From positions 1 through 41,821 of IMG/VR virus record IMGVR_UViG_3300025326_000090: DNA of 41,821 nt, one strand, 5' to 3'. The translations under genes were made by a program, and so were the position numbers. Source of the stretch: a virus. The number at the start of each line of letters is the position of its first letter. Position 1 is the first letter of the stretch. The notes beneath the pieces were generated by a model. That model made no database searches and was not told where the DNA came from. It saw only the letters and a list, made by a program, of their open reading frames with translations. This document shows, one piece after another, positions 8,114 through 15,445 of this stretch.

Positions 8114-8332
8114 ATGACCACACTATCACCATTCCGCGTGTATGATGATCAATTGAAATTGATAGCTATGCACCCGGAACCAGCCGATTTAAGCGCCCGC
8201 AGCCAGATAATAAATAATCTGCATAATGCACTACTGAGCCAAAGATCGATAAAAGGCCGTATTAAATCACTGCTCAGGTGGCATTTTTCAAAATGTGAAC
8301 TCACATACAGAATATGCCGTTTATTAAAATGA
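8114..8332 (+). CDS. Hypothetical protein coupled to the downstream HTH gene
   Basis: A 72-residue basic protein with several Cys, Arg and Lys residues in its C-terminal half (KSLLRWHFSKCELTYRICRLLK). AGGTGAGG precedes the ATG. Its stop overlaps the start of the HTH gene at 8329 (ATGA), so the two are made together. No family is recognised. Confidence 0.6.
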   Translation: MTTLSPFRVYDDQLKLIAMHPEPADLSARSQIINNLHNALLSQRSIKGRIKSLLRWHFSKCELTYRICRLLK

Positions 8333-8526
8333 CCGCCCTCGCGCAACTCATGCAGGACCACCAGCTCAGGGATGAGCAAGTGGCGATCATGCTATCAGTG
8401 TCGGCTTATACCGTCGGCATGTGGCGCAAAGGGCGCAGGGACATGCCAAATAATCTAATGGAGCTGTTAACGATTAAATTACAGGCCGCTGCTAGCGGCA
8501 ACCATAACCTGAGGAGGATGAAATGA
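8329..8526 (+). CDS. Small helix-turn-helix protein
   Basis: A 65-residue protein in which LRDEQVAIMLSVSAYTVGMW forms a helix-turn-helix (about residues 14-33), followed by RKGRRDMP and a leucine-rich helix. It is a paralogue of the frame at 7269. I chose the ATG at 8329 because it overlaps the previous stop (ATGA). Likely an early regulator binding phage DNA. Its target is not visible. Confidence 0.65.
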   Translation: MTALAQLMQDHQLRDEQVAIMLSVSAYTVGMWRKGRRDMPNNLMELLTIKLQAAASGNHNLRRMK

Positions 8527-8756
8527 ATACATATTATATTACATATTTGTCAAAAAAAGTACGTGTGCGAGCCTCATCGGCAATAGAGGCAGCAGAAAAA
8601 TACTCAGAACGGATGTTTTTTGGGAATAGCCCGTTTTACGGATTGCAACTAAAAACGGTTGATGCGGCCACAAGAGGTATTCGCGGCGCGACTTTTAAAG
8701 CGCACAAACAGGCCGGAAATCAATTTAGCGTTTACAGCGATATCACCCCAGCATAA
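8523..8756 (+). CDS. Hypothetical protein
   Basis: A 77-residue protein starting MNTYYITYLSKKVRVRASS, mixed beta and alpha. The start ATG overlaps the stop of the HTH gene (ATGA at 8523-8526) and GAGGA lies just upstream. The opening resembles that of the gene at 9066 (MKKYLITY), so the two may be distant paralogues. Function is unknown. Confidence 0.6.
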   Translation: MNTYYITYLSKKVRVRASSAIEAAEKYSERMFFGNSPFYGLQLKTVDAATRGIRGATFKAHKQAGNQFSVYSDITPA

Positions 8757-8763
8757 ATACACC

Positions 8764-8794
8764 GCTCCCCTCACCCTGATACGGTGAGGGGAGC
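8764..8794 (+). promoter_or_regulatory. Perfect 12-bp RNA hairpin without U-run
   Basis: GCTCCCCTCACC (8764-8775) pairs completely with GGTGAGGGGAGC (8783-8794) around a 7-base loop. Flanking bases are not U-rich in either direction, so it is unlikely to be a simple intrinsic terminator. It sits between two small genes, just ahead of a strong Shine-Dalgarno, and may be a processing or mRNA-protection structure. Confidence 0.7.
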
Positions 8795-8825
8795 TTAACC
8801 CGATAACCTGTAGGAGGATCGGACA

Positions 8826-9044
8826 ATGACTAACCTGGATGATAATACATGGGCACCGGATTATTCCGGGATACCTGAATATATGTGTGCTTACTACAGG
8901 GCGCTTTTAACCAACCCGTTTACTGGCAAATCTGCATTGCCCTTTGCATTGCGCAATGTAAAAGAGGCAATGCTCATTGAAGCTGTTTCACGGGGTGAAT
9001 TACTGGAGTACGCATCCTGTTACGGGCGGCAACCGCGTAACTGA
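8826..9044 (+). CDS. Hypothetical protein
   Basis: A 72-residue protein beginning MTNLDDNTWAPDYSG, with a helical C-terminal half (RNVKEAMLIEAVSRGELLEYA). AGGAGGA lies 8 bases before the ATG. No family is recognised. Confidence 0.6.
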   Translation: MTNLDDNTWAPDYSGIPEYMCAYYRALLTNPFTGKSALPFALRNVKEAMLIEAVSRGELLEYASCYGRQPRN

Positions 9045-9065
9045 TCAAAAAGTGGAGGGCAGATC

Positions 9066-9224
9066 ATGAAAAAATACTTGATAACTTACCGCTTATTCAA
9101 TGGCCCGGTGCATTGTGTAGTACAACAGGATACCGATGCGTTCCGGGCTGTATCCAATTTACTCACCAACGCCGGTTTGTCTTTCCGCTCGGTAACGAGT
9201 GTCAAGGCAGTGCCGGTCAATTGA
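9066..9224 (+). CDS. Small hypothetical protein
   Basis: A 52-residue frame starting MKKYLITYRLFNGPV, predicted beta-alpha-beta. GGAGG precedes the ATG. The opening resembles the 8523 product (MNTYYITY). No known family. Confidence 0.55.
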   Translation: MKKYLITYRLFNGPVHCVVQQDTDAFRAVSNLLTNAGLSFRSVTSVKAVPVN

Positions 9225-9242
9225 CCGATGTATGGAGGATAG

Positions 9243-9473
9243 ATGCAAAATTTAACACTCAATGATCTGGTTAACCCGCGGGAAATCAAGGCCGTACTTG
9301 TATGTAATTCAAAACAAAACGCCATAGTTGAGGCATGTGATGATCAAGGTTTCCAGGAATATCCTGGGTCAATAGAATTGTGGCAATCATTACCAGATGG
9401 CAGATTGCTAAGAGTGAAGCGATGGCTCAAAAAGTCAATAATTTGTACATGGGCTTATTTTCCCAGGAATTAA
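9243..9473 (+). CDS. Hypothetical protein, last gene of the plus-strand small operon
   Basis: A 76-residue protein (MQNLTLNDLVNPREIKAV at the start, WLKKSIICTWAYF near the end). GGAGG lies just upstream. It converges on the primase-helicase gene with a 4-base tail-to-tail overlap and there is no terminator between them, so the two transcripts probably run into each other. Confidence 0.55.
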   Translation: MQNLTLNDLVNPREIKAVLVCNSKQNAIVEACDDQGFQEYPGSIELWQSLPDGRLLRVKRWLKKSIICTWAYFPRN

Positions 9474-11983
9474 AACCGGTCCTGCCAATCAGCCGGTACC
9501 TCCGGCAAGGGTAAATCCTCCTCCACTTGCCGGGGCCCGTCTTTCAGCGCGAAGCCGATAAAAATATTACCTGCGCCACCGCGCTTGATGGCGTAACCGC
9601 GCTGTTTCATCGTCTGCGTAAATCTCTTGGGCGACGGCAGGTATTGGATATTTTCCCCATTATGTTCAGCCCATTCTTTCAGGCTCTTGTGCGCTTCTCT
9701 GGTAGAGGCTTCGGCCTGGTTGGATTTATCGCAACAGTCCGTAAACCAGGCGCCCAACATATCTTCATCCTCCATATATTCCTGTACATTCTGGGCAATC
9801 TCCGGCGGGCGTTTGAGGCCAATTTGCAGCCAGTCCATGCAGCCCTGGATCATTTTGTGGAGTATCGCCGGATATTCTTGATGCAGCCGGTCTTTCAGCG
9901 TGTTGTCTTGTTCCGCTTCCGGCAATGCCCGTTGATGATATTCGATCAGGTGCAGCCGCCGCGCAATGCCACCTTCGACGCTCTTTAAATGCGGGGTGTA
10001 ATTGCCGTGTATCCAGATTTTGCCGGTGGGCTTATATTCGGTGTCATTCATGCGCATCAAATGAGCGGAGATCACATCGCGGCCCGTGAGCTTGCAGATG
10101 AGCGCCTCATTCCAGCGCCGGTGCTGTTGCGTTTCATTGGCGTGGATGAAGCGTTTGCCTTCGAGTTTGGCAATCTCCTGCGGATGGCGCATATGTTTTT
10201 GCTCGATCAGCGCATCCATGCTGATATTGACTGCATAATCGCCCATAATATCGGCCAGTGCATTGATCATCGTGGACTTGCCGGAACCCGGATTACCACG
10301 CAAAAAGAACAGGGCCTCCTCGCGGGTGTCGCCGGTCAACGCGCCATAGCCCAGCGCTCGCCACAGGTAGGCTTCAATCGCCGGATCACAGCCGGACGGA
10401 AACGCCAGGACGGAATCCCATAGGGGTGTCGGCCCCGGTGCTGGGGAAATCGTTGTCTGATAGGTGAGGTAATCCTCCTGCCGGTGTCCGCGCATCAGCC
10501 CGGTAGTGAGATCAATGGTGCCCTGTGGCGTATTGAGCAATAGCGGGTGATTGTCAAACGTCTCCGCTGATGCGACCAAGTGCCGGTCGAAACTCGCTGA
10601 ATCCAGAAAAGCGCCTTTGAATTTCATGGTTTCAAATCTATCCTTGACAGCGGGCGACAACCCTGCCGCCCCCGGCTGATATTTGAGGCCCATTGCCAGG
10701 TCCTTCGCCAGTTGCATCGCCGTGACCCGGTTGCGGTCCCGTTTCCAGCGTGTCCCGTCCCACGCCAGCCACATGGGTTTGGAACTGGAGCCCCATTCAT
10801 GGCAGACGCGAAATTGATCGTGATGCAACGCCACGAACTGACCCGCGACCCCATCTTCGCTGTATTGGAGTGGCACCTCTTCTGTATCCAGTTCCTCGGC
10901 GAGGCTGCTAGTGCCGCCCACTACCGTCAACGGCGGCTTTTTTTGGCGTTTTGGCTTGACCGGTTTTTCAGCCATACCAATGGGAGGGGATTCCTCACCC
11001 CGTTCAGCCACGGCCTGATTTGGCGGTTCTTTTCGCAGGGAGATGTGGATATAGTCTGATGTTCGCGGTTTTGCCCATTCAATGAGCCGCGCCGTGTCCC
11101 AGCCGTCTTTTTCAAAATCGGCGAGGTCATATCCTTCCGGCATCCGGTTCATATCAACCACCCGCACGGCACAACCGAGGCCCGCCGGATCAGATAAAAG
11201 ATTAGCGAGTTTTTGCATGGCCGCGTAGCCAACATCATCCGCATCCGGCATGAGCAATAGCTTGCGGTTGGCTACCGGCAGCCAGTCGTATTTATCCCAA
11301 TGCGTCCAGCCTCCAGCCCAACTGATGGAGACGCAGGACGGCAACAGGTTTTTACCGGCATCGGCCTTTTTCGGGCCTTCCGTCACCAATACCTGTGCGT
11401 CCGGCCGTTGTGCGAGCCGATCCAGCCCATAGAGCGGACGCGGCTTGGTGTACATGCCACAGGCCCACGCTGGGGGATTATCGCCGCGCCGCCCCCACGT
11501 CCATTGCCGCGCCTTCATGTTTGGATCAGACACGTCATAGCGGGCCTCGTACATAATCAGCGACCCTTCGCTGTCTTTGAATGGATAAATCTTGATCGGT
11601 TCGCCAAATCCTTCCATGCCCATTTTGGGCGTTGGCGCAGCGGCAGGCGGCTTGCTGGTAATGCGTTCCGGCGGGGGCGGCGCTGTGGGCACCGAGATCG
11701 CCGGTTGCCATTGTGGGCTGTCACCATTGAGCCGGGTTAATGCCGCCTCGAAATCCAGACTTTCAACCTCCATTATGAAACCAATAATATCTGAAGAAAA
11801 CCCACAGCTAAAACAATGGACAAAACCCTTATCCGGCACGACATACATGGAGGGGTGCTCATCCGGCGAATGGGCGATGCAGCGGCCGACGTATTCGCGG
11901 CCTTTTTTAACGAGGGGAGTATAGTGCCCGACGATAGCGGCTAAATCACAGTTTTTTTTTACTTCTTCCGCGTCAATCGTCAT
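9470..11983 (-). CDS. DNA primase-helicase fusion
   Basis: This 837-residue replication enzyme makes RNA primers and unwinds the fork. The N-terminal CHC2-type zinc finger uses C35, H38, C57 and C60. A TOPRIM-like segment VLVTEGPKKADAGK with a downstream acidic LLLMPDADDVG lies near residues 190-250. The C-terminal half is a D5/SF3-type helicase with Walker A GNPGSGKST at about residues 560-568 and a downstream HANETQQ. It is the last gene of the minus-strand early operon. Its ATG abuts the stop of the RuvC-like gene at 11983. Together with the Sak4-like and RecE-like genes it forms the replication-recombination machinery. Confidence 0.92.
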   Translation of the reverse strand: MTIDAEEVKKNCDLAAIVGHYTPLVKKGREYVGRCIAHSPDEHPSMYVVPDKGFVHCFSCGFSSDIIGFIMEVESLDFEAALTRLNGDSPQWQPAISVPTAPPPPERITSKPPAAAPTPKMGMEGFGEPIKIYPFKDSEGSLIMYEARYDVSDPNMKARQWTWGRRGDNPPAWACGMYTKPRPLYGLDRLAQRPDAQVLVTEGPKKADAGKNLLPSCVSISWAGGWTHWDKYDWLPVANRKLLLMPDADDVGYAAMQKLANLLSDPAGLGCAVRVVDMNRMPEGYDLADFEKDGWDTARLIEWAKPRTSDYIHISLRKEPPNQAVAERGEESPPIGMAEKPVKPKRQKKPPLTVVGGTSSLAEELDTEEVPLQYSEDGVAGQFVALHHDQFRVCHEWGSSSKPMWLAWDGTRWKRDRNRVTAMQLAKDLAMGLKYQPGAAGLSPAVKDRFETMKFKGAFLDSASFDRHLVASAETFDNHPLLLNTPQGTIDLTTGLMRGHRQEDYLTYQTTISPAPGPTPLWDSVLAFPSGCDPAIEAYLWRALGYGALTGDTREEALFFLRGNPGSGKSTMINALADIMGDYAVNISMDALIEQKHMRHPQEIAKLEGKRFIHANETQQHRRWNEALICKLTGRDVISAHLMRMNDTEYKPTGKIWIHGNYTPHLKSVEGGIARRLHLIEYHQRALPEAEQDNTLKDRLHQEYPAILHKMIQGCMDWLQIGLKRPPEIAQNVQEYMEDEDMLGAWFTDCCDKSNQAEASTREAHKSLKEWAEHNGENIQYLPSPKRFTQTMKQRGYAIKRGGAGNIFIGFALKDGPRQVEEDLPLPEVPADWQDRF

Positions 11984-12423
11984 TATTTATAATCCCTCTG
12001 CGCTAAATCCAATAACCATAATGCGTCGGCTTCATTGTCCGATAAATTTTGTTTGTTGAATTTTGTTTCCGCCGAGGCGATCATTTTTTCTTTGCCTGAA
12101 TTGCCTTTCCCGGTTGCATGTTTTTTTATTTCCGATGCAGAATATGCCCTGTAATTAATATTATTTTCATCACAAAAAGTAACGATAATCGCTACTAATT
12201 TTGCACTATGTATAACTGAATTTACATGGAAACCAGCCGGACGTTCATAAACAACCAAATCAATCTTTTCAAGAGCACATACTTCTGCAAGTTTTGCTTT
12301 AAATCGCAAAAACTTCATCCCCTCGCTCTCATCTTTTCGTGTGCTAAAATCCCATTCTCCATATAAATCATAACTTATAGCCCAGCCAGTGACGGTGGCC
12401 TGATCCAAAGCGAGAATATTCAT
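11983..12423 (-). CDS. RuvC-like Holliday junction resolvase
   Basis: This 146-residue RNase H-fold nuclease has the first catalytic Asp in ILALDQATVTGWA (residue 7), the Glu in LVVYERPAG (about residue 67) and the C-terminal acidic pair in NEADALWLLD (about residues 131-140). This is the pattern of phage RuvC-like resolvases that cut branched DNA before packaging. It lies directly upstream of the primase-helicase with overlapping stop and start. About 140 AT-rich bases with no visible gene precede it (12424-12562). Confidence 0.8.
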   Translation of the reverse strand: MNILALDQATVTGWAISYDLYGEWDFSTRKDESEGMKFLRFKAKLAEVCALEKIDLVVYERPAGFHVNSVIHSAKLVAIIVTFCDENNINYRAYSASEIKKHATGKGNSGKEKMIASAETKFNKQNLSDNEADALWLLDLAQRDYK

Positions 12424-12562
12424 AATTTCCTTAGATTAATACAGCGAATGATAGCATTTATTTTTTTAGAGATGTAATTATAAAAATTATGTTTATAAAA
12501 ATATAAATAATCTATAGGTTGTATAGTCAAGCGCGAGAATACGCATTATCTTGTGGTCTTTA

Positions 12563-12829
12563 TCAAAAATTTAATTCATCATCCACAAATGGCGGCGTGA
12601 TTTTCTTTTTAGCTGTGCTTCTTTTTGGTTCCGGGTAATCTACGCCGGGTTGTTTGCCCCAGCTTGCCGGATAGTCATGCCTGATGGCCTTGTTTTCGGC
12701 CACTTCAATCTTGCGCAAACATTCAACATGGATGGCTTTTGCGCCTTTGTGCCAGTCAATCTCATTGCCGATATGGATTTGCAAACCGCAGTGCGGACAT
12801 TTGCCCTCGTATTTGGCAACAATAATCAT
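12563..12829 (-). CDS. Zinc-ribbon-like small protein
   Basis: An 88-residue protein whose N-terminal half has CPHCG (about residues 11-15), IGNEIDWHKGAKAIHVEC and a Lys/Arg-rich C-terminal tail (STAKKKITPP). The C-x2-C plus His/Cys pattern suggests a single zinc site, as in small phage proteins that coat DNA or recruit replication factors. The stop of the membrane protein at 12831 lies one base before its ATG. Exact function is unknown. Confidence 0.6.
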   Translation of the reverse strand: MIIVAKYEGKCPHCGLQIHIGNEIDWHKGAKAIHVECLRKIEVAENKAIRHDYPASWGKQPGVDYPEPKRSTAKKKITPPFVDDELNF

Positions 12830-12830
12830 T

Positions 12831-12992
12831 TTACAATATTGCCCATACCGCCCAGATGATCACGCCAGATACTACAATACCCGCAGCGCATCCGATCCAG
12901 AAGCCGCACTTGAATCCGGCGACAGCGTTATTCAATTCCTCATCCAGATTAGTCAATGTGTGTAGCAGATCGCCGTTTTTCATGTTTTTCAT
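12831..12992 (-). CDS. Small single-span membrane protein
   Basis: A 53-residue frame with a charged N-terminus (MKNMKNGDLLHTLTNLDEEL) and a C-terminal transmembrane stretch (GFWIGCAAGIVVSGVIIWAV, about residues 31-50). GAGGA lies 8 bases before the ATG at 12992. It is in the early operon, not the lysis cassette, so a host-membrane or superinfection role is possible, but this is inference. Confidence 0.6.
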   Translation of the reverse strand: MKNMKNGDLLHTLTNLDEELNNAVAGFKCGFWIGCAAGIVVSGVIIWAVWAIL

Positions 12993-13006
12993 AATCTTGT
13001 TCCTCA

Positions 13007-13267
13007 TCATGTCACTAATTCCTGTTCCTGCTCTGTACGCTGCTTTGCATCTGGGTCAGAGAGATGGCGGATTTGGTGTTTTAAGACGCCTCCTGTAAAT
13101 TCACCATATGAATTTGGCAATGGATGCCACACTCCATAATCACAGTCACGCGGAATCATCTTACCTTTATAAGGATCGCCATTATAACCAATAATTTCAG
13201 CAATAATGCCGTTTAAATGTTTACTACTTGCTAGATTTTGCAGCACGCCAATATCACCTATTTTCAT
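13007..13267 (-). CDS. Hypothetical protein
   Basis: An 86-residue protein starting MKIGDIGVLQNLASS, resembling a small beta-barrel fold (GIIAEIIGYNGDPYKGKMI). The ATG at 13267 overlaps the stop of the upstream gene (ATGA). An in-frame ATG at 13279 is a less likely alternative. It ends with a Glu/Gln-rich tail. Function is unknown. Confidence 0.6.
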   Translation of the reverse strand: MKIGDIGVLQNLASSKHLNGIIAEIIGYNGDPYKGKMIPRDCDYGVWHPLPNSYGEFTGGVLKHQIRHLSDPDAKQRTEQEQELVT

Positions 13268-13443
13268 TTCTCTGGACATAACAGTGTCCTCACTTGTTTA
13301 ACAAATTCGTCGCCCCTTTCGCGGGTGAAATAACCGCGCCAGTATTTGACATGATGTTTCGGCAGCGATTTTATAAACCGCGCCACGCAATGCGCGCAGG
13401 CGAAATTATAAATACCTTGCTTGGTGCAGGTATCACAAGTCAT
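13264..13443 (-). CDS. Cys-rich small protein
   Basis: A 59-residue frame beginning MTCDTCTKQGIYNFACAHCV, giving two C-x2-C pairs that could bind one zinc ion, then a basic part (KSLPKHHVKYWRGYFTRER). Both ends show ATGA overlaps, with the ASCH-type gene upstream and the 13267 gene downstream, which strongly supports that it is translated. No family assigned. Confidence 0.65.
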   Translation of the reverse strand: MTCDTCTKQGIYNFACAHCVARFIKSLPKHHVKYWRGYFTRERGDEFVKQVRTLLCPEK

Positions 13444-14132
13444 GGTTGTGTGACTTCATCAATATTTTTCTTGATGACCTCGAACTCAATGACCCATACC
13501 CACGGATTTTGTATCCATAAGTAAATACCATTTATTTTCTCAAACAGCATTTGATACACGGCTATCGGGCCTATGCCGCAGTTGTATATTTTGGCTTGCT
13601 GTTCATGCGACACGGAATCCAACCAGTACATTACACCTTCCGCAAGCGCATCCTGTTCTGAAATATCCTGCACACGCTCGATGCGGATATGGGTTATCTC
13701 GAGAGTGAGGCGTGAATATTTGCGCGGCATGTAACGCGATGATTTCCATTTCAACGCCTCGGCATCATTAGGTGCGTTCTCCCAGCCTGCCGGATGAGAT
13801 GCTTCATATTTCGGCGTAGCTCTATAATCTATCCATAAATCTCCGCCATAATCACGATCATTAACTGGGCACCACGTCTCTTTTACATATAAAAAATCAC
13901 CAGGTTGGCCATATGGTGAATTATTAATTAAATATTTAATTGCTTCTGTGACTTCTGAATCTAGTATTCTGGCGGGTGCGTTTAATCGATCAGAAATGGC
14001 TTGCTTAGTCATTTTTTCAAATGATGTTTCATAGGCATGTCTATGTTTCACAACCCGCCTTGTTTGCGTTTTCTGTCCCGCAAGCAAAGCCCGGATCATT
14101 TCACCTGAAAATATGATGGGTCTGGCTTTCAT
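13440..14132 (-). CDS. ASCH/PUA-like phage protein
   Basis: This 230-residue protein opens with KARPIIFSGEMIRALLAGQKTQTRRVV, the G-x-K-T-x-T-R-R motif of phage ASCH-domain proteins (often labelled morphogenetic protein). Further on are YGQPGDFLYVKETWCP and ISEQDALAEGV, both typical. The PUA-like fold suggests binding of RNA or modified nucleotides. Its true role in phages is not established. Overlaps of the ATGA type on both sides place it in the middle of a coupled cluster of small proteins. Confidence 0.75.
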   Translation of the reverse strand: MKARPIIFSGEMIRALLAGQKTQTRRVVKHRHAYETSFEKMTKQAISDRLNAPARILDSEVTEAIKYLINNSPYGQPGDFLYVKETWCPVNDRDYGGDLWIDYRATPKYEASHPAGWENAPNDAEALKWKSSRYMPRKYSRLTLEITHIRIERVQDISEQDALAEGVMYWLDSVSHEQQAKIYNCGIGPIAVYQMLFEKINGIYLWIQNPWVWVIEFEVIKKNIDEVTQP

Positions 14133-14341
14133 AGCGCCCGGTATAAATCACAATTTTTGCAAAAATCTTCTCCTGTTACCCGATGCCCGATCAGCGACCA
14201 GCACCCCATCGGATCAACGGCATATGGATAAGTACACCACGGCGGTTGTTGATATTGTTTTCTACACTCATCCCATGTTATTTTCGAATCGATCAAATAC
14301 AACCATTCAATGAGATTGATTTGGTGAAAATATTGGATCAT
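14129..14341 (-). CDS. Cys/Trp-rich small protein
   Basis: A 70-residue protein rich in aromatic residues, with Cys residues in ECRK, PPWCTYPY, GCWS and FCKNCDLY. Its stop overlaps the start of the ASCH-type gene. A metal-bound small protein is possible. No family is recognised. Confidence 0.5.
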   Translation of the reverse strand: MIQYFHQINLIEWLYLIDSKITWDECRKQYQQPPWCTYPYAVDPMGCWSLIGHRVTGEDFCKNCDLYRAL

Positions 14342-14356
14342 TTCATCACCACGTAA

Positions 14357-14596
14357 TCATGCGGACAGTATTCCGTGCCATTTTAGCTTAGAACGAAGAG
14401 TCCCGCGACTAATGCCAAGCCACTTTGCCATTTTGCTTTTGTTGTATGCTGCCTCTTTGTATACCGTTCGTAAAAAAGGCCCTTCTGCGGTGTATAGGAA
14501 TAATTCATAGAGTTTGATTGGCTGCTCACCATCCAGGTCCTTGAAATATTTAACAGTCGCGATAGTAATAGTTTCAGCAATTGATTTGTTGCTCAT
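14357..14596 (-). CDS. Fis-type helix-turn-helix protein
   Basis: A 79-residue protein whose C-terminal segment NKSKMAKWLGISRGTLRSKL (about residues 52-71) is a clear Fis/NtrC C-terminal helix-turn-helix, ending KWHGIL as in Fis-like regulators. The N-terminal helices probably dimerise. It would bind and bend DNA, possibly at the origin-like region or an operon promoter. Placed in the early operon, coordinated with the YdaS-like regulator. Confidence 0.7.
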   Translation of the reverse strand: MSNKSIAETITIATVKYFKDLDGEQPIKLYELFLYTAEGPFLRTVYKEAAYNKSKMAKWLGISRGTLRSKLKWHGILSA

Positions 14597-14608
14597 ATCT
14601 ACCTCTAG

Positions 14609-14857
14609 TTAAATAAAATCATTCTGGCAGTTATCTCTGCGAAATTGGTCTATCACTTCGTCCCTATTCCCAATATATATTGCATTATCAGTGGCTAGTG
14701 AATAGCCGTATCGGGTAAAGCGTAATCGTGCTTTTATGTCTCTGGTATCGATCGTCATGTGCGTTACGTTCCCCTGATAGGTACTGAGTTCCATACAAAT
14801 TTCGTCTGTATGATTAGGTGTGGAAAGGTACATGGCTATTGCGAGGAGATAGTTCAT
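14609..14857 (-). CDS. Hypothetical protein
   Basis: An 82-residue protein starting MNYLLAIAMYLSTPN, mostly beta in prediction, ending FRRDNCQNDFI. The ATG overlaps the stop of the zinc-finger frame at 14854 (ATGA), which supports both genes. The N-terminus is hydrophobic but too short for a clear signal peptide. Function is unknown. Confidence 0.55.
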   Translation of the reverse strand: MNYLLAIAMYLSTPNHTDEICMELSTYQGNVTHMTIDTRDIKARLRFTRYGYSLATDNAIYIGNRDEVIDQFRRDNCQNDFI

Positions 14858-15018
14858 TTCACCTTACCATTTATCTTCCTCGTCAATTTTGTACCTGCAT
14901 GAAAGCATCCGCAAAAATTGCAGGCATATATATTTTGTTTCTTTCCTCTTTTCCGGCCGCCGTGTTGCAGGGCTTTATTCGCATTTTCCCATGATGTGAA
15001 TTTAATTTTACCCGACAC
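14854..15018 (-). CDS. Zinc-finger-like small protein (GTG start or C-terminal half of a frameshifted gene)
   Basis: From a GTG at 15018 this frame reads SGKIKFTSWENANKALQHGG, then NIYACNFCGCFHAGTK. This matches the common small phage protein in which a basic F-x-S/T-x-x-x-A-x-x-A helix precedes a CxxCxxxH knuckle. The ORF is 54 residues and ends in an ATGA overlap with the gene at 14857. No good Shine-Dalgarno precedes the GTG. Adding one G to the GGG at 15011-15013 would fuse it in frame to the upstream frame at 15128 (reading ...MRCRGKIKFTSW). A sequencing error or a real frameshift is therefore possible. Confidence 0.55.
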   Translation of the reverse strand: MSGKIKFTSWENANKALQHGGRKRGKKQNIYACNFCGCFHAGTKLTRKINGKVK

Positions 15019-15128
15019 CGCATGAATTTATCCAGTCTTTTTTTTGCGTGTGCCTGAACGCCGCCATGTTTTGATCCGCGTTGACGTGAGGCTTCCGGCA
15101 TGGGATTGAGGATGAAGTCTTTACTCAT
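14883..15128 (-). CDS. Basic small protein, N-terminal part possibly fused by frameshift to the zinc-finger frame
   Basis: Frame starting MSKDFILNPMPEASRQRG at 15128, overlapping the stop of the YdaS-like gene, followed by a basic stretch (KHGGVQAHAKKRLDK). Up to about residue 40 it reads plausibly. After MRCRV it loses resemblance to any protein, while the next frame (see 14854-15018) then shows a recognisable zinc knuckle. Probably only residues 1-40 of this frame are meaningful. The full 81-residue version would overlap the zinc-finger frame almost completely. Confidence 0.4.
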   Translation of the reverse strand: MSKDFILNPMPEASRQRGSKHGGVQAHAKKRLDKFMRCRVKLNSHHGKMRIKPCNTAAGKEERNKIYMPAIFADAFMQVQN

Positions 15129-15378
15129 TGCTTGATCCATATATGTCCGGCCTTAATGCGTATCTGGATACGCCAGTCACAGCTTCTATTGATAACACCC
15201 AATGCGGTGGCGCTATCTGCCATTGATGGACGCCCTGGCGGGTTGCGCCGAGGACTTTACCGTGCCTTGTCGTCTTGATCATCCCGAGCTTTTCCGCCAG
15301 CGCTGACTCGCCGCCAGCTATTTTAATCGCTTTTTTCAGGGCTTTACGCATTTTCAGTATGTCAGTATAGCGGATCAT
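15121..15378 (-). CDS. YdaS/Cro-like helix-turn-helix regulator
   Basis: An 85-residue DNA-binding protein. GGESALAEKLGM (residues 23-34) begins the HTH, GATRQGVHQWQ carries the recognition helix, and APPHWVLSIEAVTGVSRYALRPDIYG is the typical YdaS-family ending. It is the first gene of the minus-strand early operon, opposite the Ro60 operon across a shared promoter segment whose TTGACA boxes form an inverted pair. It is likely to bind there and act as a Cro-type switch or autorepressor. No Shine-Dalgarno is seen. The ATG at 15351 is an alternative start. Confidence 0.8.
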   Translation of the reverse strand: MIRYTDILKMRKALKKAIKIAGGESALAEKLGMIKTTRHGKVLGATRQGVHQWQIAPPHWVLSIEAVTGVSRYALRPDIYGSSNE

Positions 15379-15398
15379 ATTTTATTTGCAAGTTTACC

Positions 15399-15433
15399 TT
15401 GACAACCATATATCATTAAGTCCATACTGTCAA
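15399..15433. promoter_or_regulatory. Overlapping face-to-face promoters driving the two early operons
   Basis: Plus strand: TTGACA at 15399-15404 and CATACT at 15423-15428 (18-bp spacer). It would start transcription near 15435, about 10 bases before the first Y-like RNA. Minus strand: TTGACA (complement of 15428-15433) and TATGGT (complement of 15405-15410), 17-bp spacer, starting near 15398, about 20 bases before the YdaS-like gene. The two promoters occupy the same 35 bp, so polymerase can bind only one at a time. The inverted TTGACA...TGTCAA pair could also be an operator for the YdaS-like protein. Confidence 0.7.
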
Positions 15434-15445
15434 CCATGAAGAATT

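Noticed and set aside
15121-15378. Evidence for a temperate lifestyle
   Set aside because: One Cro/YdaS-like regulator is present, but no integrase, attachment site or partition gene was found, so lysogeny cannot be claimed.
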